Source of the DNA: Chara braunii
Lineage: Eukaryota; Streptophyta; Charophyceae; Charales; Characeae
DNA length: 20,178 nucleotides
Direction of reading: 5' to 3'
Assembly (NCBI GenBank): GCA_003427395.1
Contig: BFEA01001039.1
Span: 175,951 to 196,128, forward strand
The translations under genes were made by a program, and so were the position numbers. Under the pieces are notes generated by a model. It was not told the origin of the DNA, made no database searches, and was given only the letters and a program-made list of their open reading frames with translations. Positions 8,127-16,514 of this stretch are shown here, in pieces (positions within the stretch are counted from its first letter, which is position 1; every line of letters starts with the position of its first letter).

Positions 8127-8624
8127 GTACTCCCACCCCAACCCCAGAATAAGGTAACCCACTGCTTCTGCTCACACCCCCTTCAAGGCTTCACCTCCCA
8201 CCTTGTGTCACCCCTGCAGAGTGGAGCTCTCCCCTGATCCTCACCTCCCATCCATCAACAAACGTCTATTCTCAAAGAGGAGAAATTAGATACCAGAGAT
8301 CGAGCTGACATTTCGAAAATACGCTAGAGAAATTCGAGGGATTTCAAATGGTATTCAAAAAACTGATTTGAGAATTAATTACTTGGAAAGTGAAAGAGAT
8401 TGAGCGATGCGAATTTTAGGAATGATAGGAATTTAGGTATTAAAAATTACCACGCCAATAAGTTTGAGGTATATAAAGATACCATTTATGTTAGCTAGAC
8501 GAGGAAATTAAAGTTTTTGAGATGAAGAATGTATGAGACTTCAAATAAGATGTTAGTTAGAGTAAATTATTTAGGTTCGTAATGAGATGTTAATCAAATG
8601 ATAATGAGATAATAATACTAGAGG
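8127..8624. other. Unassigned stretch with a short coiled-coil-like coding trace
   Basis: Roughly 8127-8280 is C-rich with no features. From about 8300 a plus-strand reading gives a short Ile/Leu/Arg/Glu-rich segment with heptad-like spacing (ending LRINYLESERD near 8400) before a stop. That is reminiscent of the coiled-coil part of LINE ORF1 proteins but far too short to assign. The rest is AT-rich and unremarkable. Confidence 0.3.
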
Positions 8625-8875
8625 TCAAAATGATGTTAAAAAGCATGATAATGAAAAAGATGATGATGATTTTGATGATAACGACGGCGACGACAATGAT
8701 GAAGATGACAATGACAATCCAACACCATCCTCCTAATACCTACTTACCTTAATGTTGATCATGGAGATGATGATGATGACAACTATGCTGACTACTCACT
8801 TTGATGATGATGATGATGATGATGATAATGATGATAATGCTACTGCTGATGATGCTGATGAAACCGATGAAGAAG
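8625..8875. repeat. GAT trinucleotide repeats, tracts 3 and 4
   Basis: Two imperfect (GAT)n tracts, about 8625-8720 and 8752-8875, separated by a short C- and A-rich spacer. The second includes an uninterrupted run of seven GATs near 8802-8825. Unlike tracts 1 and 2 they are not followed by the ~500-bp duplicated sequence. Confidence 0.85.
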
Positions 8876-9113
8876 CCCCTCCCCTGGCCCTGCTCGTATT
8901 CTTCCGTGTCTCTTCCACTGTAGGTCTGCGCCTCTCTCCTTTTGTCTGACCCCGTTGAAACGTCAGCCCAATTGCATTCATAGTCGGAGTAAATCTTCTT
9001 TCCCCGCCCATGTACCTTCTAGCCCCTCCTTCAATGTCAACACCAATGAAGGCAGTGCATCTGATTCCATGCGTCTGGCATGGCAATCATCAGCAGACAA
9101 CGCTCGAGGTCAG

Positions 9114-9312
9114 AACAGAAAGTGTATTACAAAGCCGATCCACCATGACTCGTAGACCCGCTTCCAATCAGGGCGCAAACGCCCCGCTGCATGCGCTCCT
9201 GTTGTGCGCATCATAACAGAAAGTGTACTACAAAGCCGATCCACCATGACTTGTAGACCCGCTTTCAATCAGGGCGTAAACGCCCCGCTGCATGCGCTCC
9301 TATTGTGCGCGT
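9114..9312. repeat. 101-bp tandem duplication, well conserved
   Basis: Copies at 9114-9214 and 9215-9312 share AACAGAAAGTGTA.TACAAAG, GATCCACCATGACT.GTAGAC, CAATCAGGGCG.AAACGCC and GCATGCGCTCCT.TTGTGCGC. Only a handful of substitutions separate them, several being C/T or G/A transitions at CG sites (CGTAG/TGTAG, GCGCAAAC/GCGTAAAC). That is consistent with decay by cytosine methylation and deamination since the duplication. Confidence 0.9.
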
Positions 9313-9870
9313 CACCCCGCCGGACTCCTCCTCCCTGACGCGACGCGTGGCAAGCTTCGAACGCCCCGCCCATGTGCGCTCACCGTAACGCTGACCTGGC
9401 GGATGGATGTGATGGACGGCGCAGCGCTAACAGGAGCGTTGCGCCACCTCCAATCTGCTTGTAGTTATCATCTCTTGCTGTCTGAAACTTGAAACCACAA
9501 GAAGACAAAGAAAAAGAATCAGCACTTTGGCTCTGATATTGGTTGGATACATTCATAGATTGCATAGATCGAGGTTGTTCTCAAAGAGGATCTTCGATTC
9601 ATTTCGTACTACAGGCGTGAGTATGGGTCATAAATCGAGGTTTATGGCCTCTTAGACTGCACTCCCAGGCTTTTTTTGGTTGGGCGAGGTACAAGTGGTT
9701 TAATGGCAAGTGTATTGTTATCAGCCAGGAGGTAGGAGGGTACACTCACCCTGTTGTGGGAGACGGTTAATGGAGGCCTACATTTTCAGACAATTTGTCA
9801 TGGTATTTATAATAAAACTCAAGGGTTATTTTAACCAAACTTGTCACCAATTCATAAAGTGGACACCATA
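9313..9870. other. Stretch with no recognisable feature
   Basis: No gene, RNA or repeat is recognised. The first part is CG-rich (about 9320-9440) and the rest mixed. Short frames look random. Confidence 0.5.
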
Positions 9871-10041
9871 TTAAACCACATATTATATATTGGCCGCAGG
9901 CCTGAATTTGCCCTGCACGCCAGAGAAAAGCGAACCTGATGTATCTAGCTGGCGCCGCCAGCCGTTTCGTCGCGGGCCTGAACTTCTGTGTCAACCGCCG
10001 CAGTACTTTTTTTCAAGCGGTGAAAGGTACTGGCGACTTAA
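9871..10041. mobile_element. TTAA-family miniature element, copy 5
   Basis: TTAA at 9871-9874 is followed by ACCACATATTATATATTGGC, and the right side ends GGTACTGGCGAC before TTAA at 10038-10041. The hairpin CTGGC-GCC-GCCAG (9949-9961) sits within one base of the midpoint between the two TTAAs. GAATTTGCCCTGCACGCCAG closely matches the minus-strand reading of copy 2 (GAATTCGCCCTGCACGCCA) in the equivalent half, so this copy lies in the opposite orientation to copy 2. The body is 163 bp. Terminal repeats are eroded but still pair around GTACTGG/CCAGTAC. Confidence 0.65.
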
Positions 10042-10049
10042 CTAATTGC

Positions 10050-10074
10050 AAAAAAAAAAAAAAAAAAAAAAAAA
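10050..10074. repeat. A25 homopolymer
   Basis: An uninterrupted A run just right of miniature copy 5. No upstream retroposon body with matching target duplications is evident, so it may be a simple expansion or the tail of an unrecognised retroposon. Confidence 0.9.
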
Positions 10075-10758
10075 GTAGTTTGAAAAATTTATAAAACTAT
10101 AAAGGCAAAACTTCACTGTCATGCAAATCTTGCCAGCATGTTTTCTTTTCACATGTGGCAAATGGTGTTAGGACCAGCCGTGGAGGGCTATGACATTTTG
10201 TATCTAACGTGGGACTTGGCCCAAAGTACTGAAAAATATCATAGGCACCTTGGACTCGAAGTTGCCGTTCAACAAATGATTTTGCATTTCATTCGAGGAC
10301 AAACTGAAGTTGACTGAAAGCAGAGCTATGAGTATGTAGTGCTGCCTTCGGGACACCCGTGAGAATTTCAAAATGATACACACAAGAGTGGTGTGGGCCC
10401 TGCATAAGTGGACACAAACAAATAGAGAGATGAATTGATTGTGCAAGAGGTTTTTCACATTCATGTCCACGATTGTCACTGACCCTGTGTGATTGATCGT
10501 TTCCCTGGGGGTCTCAGTGTGTCGATATCTTGATTCGAATCTAAGGGTGGCAACTTAAAGCAGAGTTGTAACCGTTGCGATTGGTATCCGTCTCTCTCAC
10601 AGGCCCTTCTGTCCGCTGCTGACATCCCAGTAGTGAATAAATTTCGGTCTTTTATTTGCCTAAATTCCTTTTTCAGCTCCTAATCCGCGTCTGCCCTTTA
10701 GTTGAGGCTAATGCTGACACGTCAGCTCTTCCTTCTCCTGAGTACATCGCCATTGCAC
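10075..10758. other. Stretch with no recognisable feature
   Basis: No gene, RNA or repeat is recognised. A minus-strand frame of 91 residues (10204-10479) shows no known motif. Confidence 0.5.
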
Positions 10759-10980
10759 CCCTTCACTTGACAATAACTCCACATGACGATGTCAGTGATT
10801 CCTCGCAGACAGAGCAGTAATTGTCACTTCCTTTCATGATTGGGACGTGCCATGTGTCCTGTCCCTTCACTTGGAATGAATAACTCCTCATTCCGATGCC
10901 AGTGATTTCTCGCAGACAACGCAGTGATATTGACTTCTCTTTGTCGCTGGGTTGTGCCATGTTTCACGAAAGAGCCACCT
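10759..10980. repeat. 104-bp tandem duplication with Cys-x2-Cys coding on the minus strand
   Basis: Copies at 10759-10862 and 10863-10980 share CCCTTCACTTG, AATAACTCC, CGATG.CAGTGATT.CTCGCAGACA, GCAGT.AT and TGCCATGT.TC. On the minus strand both copies translate to the same pattern, TWHxPxxKxSxxYxCxVCExSL, ending in stops shortly after. A histidine-proline pair ahead of Cys-x2-Cys resembles the zinc-binding tail of some transposases, piggyBac among them, but the match is only to a short motif. The 104-bp period is not a multiple of three, so the two copies lie in different frames and the tandem array is not a working protein repeat. Confidence 0.65.
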
Positions 10981-11637
10981 GTTTGGAGCCGCTTCCTTTC
11001 CTCCTTCCCCTTCTACTTCATATCCCTGCACGTGTTCGTATGATCCGGACGGTCCCCGAGAAGGGGGGGGGGGGTCGAAATCAGTGCCTTGCAACCAGTT
11101 GTACCTTCCCAACTAGGTTCAACTTTGTTAAAGTCGATAAGAATTTGATATCATCCAAATGAATGAAAATAAATAAAACCAAGAGATGCAAAACAAAAAT
11201 AAACGGGAATAAGAAAGAAAGAGAAAAATGAGGAAATGGTGTCTCAATGATAATGTTAGCCAACAGCACGCGGGGATGACTCTTGTCCTCTATCATAAGC
11301 ATTGTTACCACCTTGACACATCTACCGGAGGGACCGAGTCCTCTCTATAAGCTTGAGGGGGGCCGTCTCCAAGGTGAGCAGGCGCCCAGTCCTGTCAGTT
11401 AGATCAGGATACGTGAATCGATCCTTGGCCCGGTGCTTTTAGCCCTTTGGACTAGACTGCACTTGTACTGATCTAATGCGGGCTTATCCTTAGTTGAATA
11501 AACCATCTGGAGAGTTTATAGAACTTTGTCGGGGCCTATGCTAATGTCCTTTTCTACTTTAGGTTGCCAACCATACGGTTAATGACCACTCGCTTTTTTT
11601 TCCTAGTGGTTTTCAGCAGCAGGGGCTAGGCTATCTT
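10981..11637. other. Stretch with no recognisable feature; G12 run
   Basis: Contains a G12 run at 11063-11074 and an A-rich stretch at 11155-11235. No gene, RNA or repeat is recognised. Confidence 0.5.
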
Positions 11638-12080
11638 CTATTGCAACCCCACTTCCGCTCGGCTTAAACTTGATGCGACATCCTCTAAGCGCAAACTGGC
11701 ATTGAATTGGCAGCAGGGGGGTAGACAAAAATGTGAACAAATGCCCTTGTCAAGGATTTGTTTCGACAATGCCATCTCGATAAGTGCTTCAACATGCTTT
11801 CCAAGTATGCCTTCCAAGGTCTGGTTTACCCGCTTTGTTTGATCATCCATTTGCAAATGATAGGTAGAAGAAATAGTAAGGAAGTGTGATAGAGCTGAAA
11901 AGCTTTCTTCACAACATATTATGGGAAGAAGCTCCCATCGGATAATGCAGACTGGGGGGTTGTAATGTCAACCACCTGCTTGAAGAAAAATGATGTTGTG
12001 CGTCCATATGATAGGTGCAAGGGGTCCAAAACATGCATTATGTAAATTGGTTTATGCATACCATAAAACAAAATCAAAGA
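11638..12080 (-). pseudogene. Ty3/gypsy retrotransposon integrase fragment, decayed
   Basis: Integrase inserts retrotransposon cDNA into host DNA. On the minus strand, STYHLQMDDQTKRVNQTLE at about 11880-11815 is an eroded form of the hallmark STAYHPQTDGQTERVNQTLE of gypsy integrase cores. Upstream, after a frameshift near 11925, the reading FFFKQVVDITTPQSALSDG (about 11990-11935) corresponds to the LFF..VV..HG.P.SIVSDR segment around the second catalytic aspartate. A further degraded trace of the start of the core continues to about 12080. Downstream the frame continues to 11638 without recognisable similarity. No RT, RNase H, primer site or LTR is seen, so this is an isolated fragment. Family assignment is firm; the edges are approximate. 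Confidence 0.75.
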
Positions 12081-12337
12081 TTACACTGCCATGTCGGGTA
12101 GGGATGGGTAGGTGTTGAAAAATATGATGTGTAGCATGGTTAGAAATCGAGATGACATGCAATGTGAAGATTGTGATCATTTCTTAAAATCTGAAGCCAA
12201 AGCCACCAGTAATCTAGAGCACACGAAGAAGGAAATTCCCAGGTCAAGCGCCACACAAGGTCATCAATCAAAGAGTGTCCATTAACAAACTGACCATGCT
12301 GAAGCCGCTTGTACATAGGCCGAAATCGCAAACACCC

Positions 12338-12595
12338 CTCAACGCAACCTTCATGAACCTCCTTTTTGGCAAGTCGCTTAGCTTACTTGTTTCATAGAAA
12401 TGCAGTTGGTAAGCAGTAAAGAAGGAGGTGAGGAGGCGACCATCTCCTCGAAGTTGATGCACTGTACCCCTTGAAGCAACCTTTTTGAACCTTTATTCTG
12501 GTGTGTCACTGGACCTATGTGTTCCAGTGCAATGCAGACGATAAGCAATAAAGGAGGGGGCGACAAACCCTTCGATGTTTGTGCTCTGTCTTTTC
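12338..12595. repeat. 132-bp tandem duplication (44 codons)
   Basis: Copies at about 12338-12469 and 12470-12595 share CCCCT..A.GCAACCTT..TGAACCT, a CTTACTTGTTTCA-like block, AATGCAG..G.TAAGCA.TAAAG.AGG and CGAC...CTTCGA..TTG. GCAACCT recurs at 12344 and 12476. The 132-bp period is divisible by three, and minus-strand frames (12268-12462 and 12378-12566) cross the unit, each giving similar residues (for example RRFMKVALRG and a corresponding KRLLQG). The frames are short and mixed, so coding is possible but unproven. No domain is recognised. Confidence 0.65.
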
Positions 12596-12756
12596 ATTTT
12601 GGTTTTCATTGTCGTTACACTTTTTGCCTTTGGGGCTGCGGGTTCTGCCAGAAGAGTTGGCGCGGGGAGAAGAGTGTGCTTCTACCACATGCCCAAAAGG
12701 AAACAAACATGGTGGTCGTACTCTATAGTGACTTTCTCTTTAGGGAGGTGGGGGCA

Positions 12757-12842
12757 GGGGCATTTCTCAATTCATGTGTCATCCTTGTCTAGGACCATGC
12801 CAGTCTCCTTTGTACCAGTCCACATTGTAAGGGGAGATTTTT
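12757..12842 (-). pseudogene. U6 snRNA pseudogene 1
   Basis: Minus-strand match to most of U6: CATTTCTC.ATT, ATGTGTCATCCTTG, AGG.CCATGC, TCTCCTTTGTA, and a degenerate 5' part in plus-strand reading order. The ACAGAGA box is changed to ACAAAGGAGA and several paired segments are eroded, so it cannot act in splicing. Confidence 0.75.
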
Positions 12843-12890
12843 TCCCAATTTCATGTCGAACAGCTAGTCCATTGTTTTGTGTTTTTTCCC

Positions 12891-12958
12891 CATTTCTCGA
12901 TTAATCCCCAGGCCCATATTGATCGCTTGTGTACCTCTTCATGTTGTCACGAAAGATT
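12891..12958 (-). pseudogene. U6 snRNA pseudogene 3 (highly decayed)
   Basis: CATTTCTCGATTAA followed by CCAGGCCCAT and TGTGTACCTCTTCATGTTGT lines up with pseudogene 1 in order but with a ~10-base deletion in the CATCCTTG segment. On its own it would not be convincing. Its position between U6-related blocks makes it plausible. Confidence 0.45.
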
Positions 12959-13208
12959 CCTTATCATTTTGCATGTAGTTCAACAAGACCCTGTTTCTTT
13001 GGATGTGTATTCACAAAAGATAAAAAATGTTGCATTCGCATTTGTCTATTACCTCAAGTTCTCATTGTGTAAGATCATGCAAATCATGTCTGTTTCATTC
13101 ATTTTTTTTACAGAAGATGCATACTCAGGTTGTACCCGTGGATAGTTGAAGGAAACAAACATGGTGGTTGCACTCTATAATGACTTTCTCTTTGGGGAGG
13201 TGGGGGCA

Positions 13209-13291
13209 GGGGCATGTCTCAATTTATGTGTCATCCTTATCTAGGACCATGCCAGTCTCCTTTGTACCAGTCCACATTGTAAGGGGAGATT
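13209..13291 (-). pseudogene. U6 snRNA pseudogene 2
   Basis: Nearly identical to pseudogene 1 (GTGTCATCCTTATCTAGGAC, GCCAGTCTCCTTTGTACCAG) with a few differences. It shares the same lesions, including the ruined ACAGAGA box, so both descend from one already-decayed U6 copy that was duplicated with its flanks. Confidence 0.75.
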
Positions 13292-13322
13292 CCTTATCAT
13301 TTTGCATGTAGTTCAATAAGAC

Positions 13323-13360
13323 CTGTCTCTTATACACATCTAGATGTGTATAAGAGACAG
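13323..13360. other. Nextera mate-pair junction adapter (assembly artefact)
   Basis: CTGTCTCTTATACACATCT (13323-13341) is directly followed by its reverse complement AGATGTGTATAAGAGACAG (13342-13360). These are two Tn5 mosaic-end sequences head to head, exactly the junction adapter created when a Nextera mate-pair fragment is circularised. All 38 bases match the known adapter. It is not genomic DNA, so the sequence to its left and right may not be contiguous in the organism. Confidence 0.97.
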
Positions 13361-13440
13361 GTGTAAGATCATGCAAATCATGTCTGTTTCATTCATTTTT
13401 TTTACAGAAGATTCATACTCAGGTTGTACATATGGATAGT

Positions 13441-16400
13441 TGGGGAGCGGCTTCACTTCATTTCAAAAATTGAAGCCATCGTCCACACCATACTATAAAA
13501 AACTTTTTTTTTTAACTTTATGTTGGTGTTGTTTTTTTTTGTAAGGGATCACACGAATTTACTTTTCAACTGATTTTAACAACACTTTGACCACCAACCT
13601 GAAGGAATTCAATTCAAACCCGTTTGAACCTATAAACATTATTCACAAAAAAAATTATCGTATTCGTAGTTTCATAATATTATATTGGAAACATATATTT
13701 AAGGAGTGATACGGTAAACGACAAACAACTCTTCGCCACGAATCGTTGTTTGATAATGTTCTCGATAAACTAGTAGGTTTATATAGGACTAGAGAGATCA
13801 TTTCATAATGTATGGTACTTCTTGTGGTTAATTACACTATGAGCCCGAGAGATAGCACTACTAGATTATCTTGTAGTCGATTACTGTTTAAGGTTGAAAA
13901 TGAGATTCCGATCAAAGATCTAAAAGGAAAGGTGTTATTTGCATTTTGGTTCCCTATGGAATTTCCATAATATTTTAAAAATTAGCAAAGAAAATAAGTA
14001 CACTTCAAAGTTGCATTGTGTACCATTATATTTTTGTTATGTTAATAAGGTTAACCATATTTATTAACATCATAGGTCTTTAGGAAATTGGAAGAACACA
14101 AAATGGTTAGTGACAGGTGAAGCTTAGTGTATAAGCGGCGTTTTGTTATCACACATTCAAGATCGAAAGTTTTTTAGCTTAATAACATTTTTCATTAAAT
14201 CAAATGTCAAAATGTTCAGTCAATTTTTTTTGCATGAATTAAACACTCAATTGAATGAGGTATGCAAATCTTCTCAAAGTAAAGTACAGACTTTTATACA
14301 AACGAGTAAAACAAAAATATCGTACTCCTGTAGTGATTACATAATTGAACAAGTTCAAGTCTAATATGTATGATATGAGAAAGATTGGATTGTAGGTGTG
14401 AATGAATTTTATTGTTTGTGCATAGTAACCGACAAATTTAGGCAAAATACATGATCTACGTGACCAAATTTTTCAACCCTGGCAAGTAACAAGCGATTGT
14501 CTTTTTAACAGATCAACTTTTACAAATAGACTTTTTCATAACAAATGGAATAAAAATTTAAAACACTGTTGGTTTTTCAAATCAGTTCTCTCATCCATTT
14601 ATAAGCCTCGTTAGAAGTTTGTTTTTGCGAAACTGTTTTTGACGCCTGTGACTTTTTAAAATTGAGAAAACATCAGTTAAAACTATTTCAACAAAACATT
14701 TTATTACAGAAGGACGAAATGTGCCTTTCACACACCGCACCATAAGTTATGCCTAAATAGCCAAACAAAAGCTCTTTATAAAAAAATAAAAACCACATGA
14801 TTGATAATACGAAATTCAAGAAGAATTCAAGTATAATATTTTGACTCATCGGCAGAAGATAAGAGTATGGTTTAAAATCCTTAGGAGCATTATTTAATTT
14901 AATTTTTCGACTTAATGGGGAAATATTTTATGATATATTAAATACGATGCAACTTGGTAGGATTGTGTACAAAACTATAATAATTACAAATGATTCGTTA
15001 GAGTATATATCTTTATTGCACCAGAGTTGGATATATTAGCAGATGTAACTGCCCTATATTGTCCAATATGACTATCGTTTTTTTTATTATAGGCAACCAG
15101 TTAAATTCAAAGACCCTTTGAGGTTCAAATTTCTCATGTTATATTAAATTACTTACAGAGGTACGCATACACTCTATGAATACCTCATGACAACCACCCA
15201 TTCACCTAAGTTCTTGCAGGGAACTATAGTGAATATGGTGAAGGCATAATCTTACCACATCAGTAGTGGTGGAAGGTCGAGGTTCCTAGGGTTCGATTGT
15301 TCGCCGATGATAGTGGTAAACTCATTGTCATGTCAAACGAGTTAAACCTAAGGTTTCCTCAAATGGAATGAGTTACAACCATGTTTTGGATATATGCACT
15401 TTTCTCGAAGAGAAATTAACTTCAGGATTAATATTATGTTCTGTTGTATCCAAAACTTTGAATGATAAGTTTTCAAAGTGTTGAAAATGCGCTTCATGAA
15501 AATTTTGCTTTCAATTCGTTAAAAAACCTTCAAATCTTCAGTGGTATCATTTGAACCCATATTCGCGGACTTACTGAATACCATCGAAGACGATAGTTAT
15601 AAATTTTGTAATCCGAATCAACTTGAAATCAACGGAAGCAAAGCATTGATGAGTCGGTGGACAGAGGATCCTTTGTGAGATTGTATTACAAAACGAGTTT
15701 GTGAAAAAAAAAATTCCTATGAGATCTTGAATAGAGGAACTTCGTTGACGAGCCCGCGGGATTCAGGCGCTAAGTGTCTGGTCTTCGAGCCTTTGCCAAG
15801 GTGGAGAATGTCATGTGCTAAGAAATTGAATTTTTCTCACGTAATGACTATGCGAGTTTAATCAGGCACAACGTGCAGACCCATGGGTTGGAGCCATTTT
15901 CTAATTTACTTGGATAGTATGTAAAGTTTAAATCGCGTTCGCTGCCACTACTAACAGAGTCTCGGTTGATGTGTTTTCCTTTAGCTGCTTAGATGTTTCA
16001 GTTCGCGAAGTCAACTTCGTTGCGATGTCCTAATAGGAAATGCATGGATCAAAGAGAATTTTTCATTGCGTCATTTTTTTCTCAATGCATCCACCCAATG
16101 CATTGTTTTTTTATATAGTAGGGCCCTTCGCTACTTCTCACTTTTGTTTTAGACTGATGGAGCCAAAGGCGGCCTGCCCATTGAACATGTACTGAGCTTG
16201 CTCATAATTTCCTTGACTTCACGACGACCAATTTTTATACTGGGCGAGGTACTGGTAGAGACATATATCGATGAGAAACACGACTTTGTAATGGTGTTAG
16301 GGTTGTCATCACCTCTACAAGGCACAAAATATTCGGTTACTTATGTTTAAAAAGCGAATCTGATAAGTTATTTTTTTGAAGAACTGTATCTAACATTTTT

Positions 16401-16514
16401 GGCATTTAGGCCAACGTTTTTTTATCATTAGTGAAACAAACGCCATCCAATGACAAGTCCAAACATGAATATCGTCAAGACATTATGGTTATAAGTTGGG
16501 TTCATAAATGGAAC
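13441..16514. other. AT-rich stretch with no recognisable gene
   Basis: About 3 kb of AT-rich sequence with only short random-looking frames, the longest being 73 residues (14143-14364) without motifs. No RT, integrase or transposase trace, RNA gene or clear tandem repeat was found. A GGTTCGATTG at about 15291 and a TAGTGGTGGAAGG at about 15264 resemble Pol III B and A boxes but no tRNA fold or SINE body could be built. The part near 15880-16100 is similarly featureless. Confidence 0.5.
16507..16514. repeat. Left 8-bp target duplication of the hAT-type element
   Basis: AATGGAAC lies directly before the CAGGG end. AATGGCAC follows the other end at 17282-17289, with one mismatch. Eight-base duplications are characteristic of hAT transposons. 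Confidence 0.85.

Larger units (their letters stand above)
12697..13148 (-). repeat. U6-linked composite repeat, unit 1
   Basis: Unit 1 starts AAGGAAACAAACATGGTGG, contains two decayed U6 copies (12757-12842 and 12891-12958), then TTATCATTTTGCATGTAGTT and a tail to GGATAGTTG. The tail (12960-13140) resembles the ~175-bp tandem repeat at 113-690: ACAAAAGA..AAAATGT.G..TTCG, GTGTAAGATCATGCA versus GTGAGAAGATGCA, CTGTTT, and GATGCATACTC..GTTGTA. The order, U6 then repeat unit, is the same at both loci. Relative to unit 2, unit 1 carries about 110 extra bases, bounded by short GATT repeats and holding the second U6-like copy. Confidence 0.7.
13149..13440 (-). repeat. U6-linked composite repeat, unit 2 (contains adapter)
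   Basis: Unit 2 repeats unit 1 from AAGGAAACAAACATGGTGG to GGATAGTTG with scattered substitutions. It lacks the ~110-base segment that holds the second U6-like copy in unit 1, and 77 bases of unit 1 (12990-13066) are replaced by the 38-base adapter at 13323-13360. The substitutions show that units 1 and 2 are different copies (paralogues or alleles) and not one sequence read twice. Confidence 0.75.

Noticed and set aside
13323-13360. The perfect 38-base palindrome as a natural hairpin, operator or transposon end
   Set aside because: It is base-for-base the Nextera mosaic-end junction, so an artefact explains it fully.
15255-15310. tRNA or SINE head suggested by A-box-like and B-box-like motifs
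   Set aside because: No anticodon arm or acceptor stem can be paired around them and there is no repeated body nearby.
9661-16255. Shared TTGGGCGAGGTAC / CTGGGCGAGGTAC strings near 9680 and 16243 as copies of one repeat
   Set aside because: The similarity does not extend beyond the dozen shared bases.
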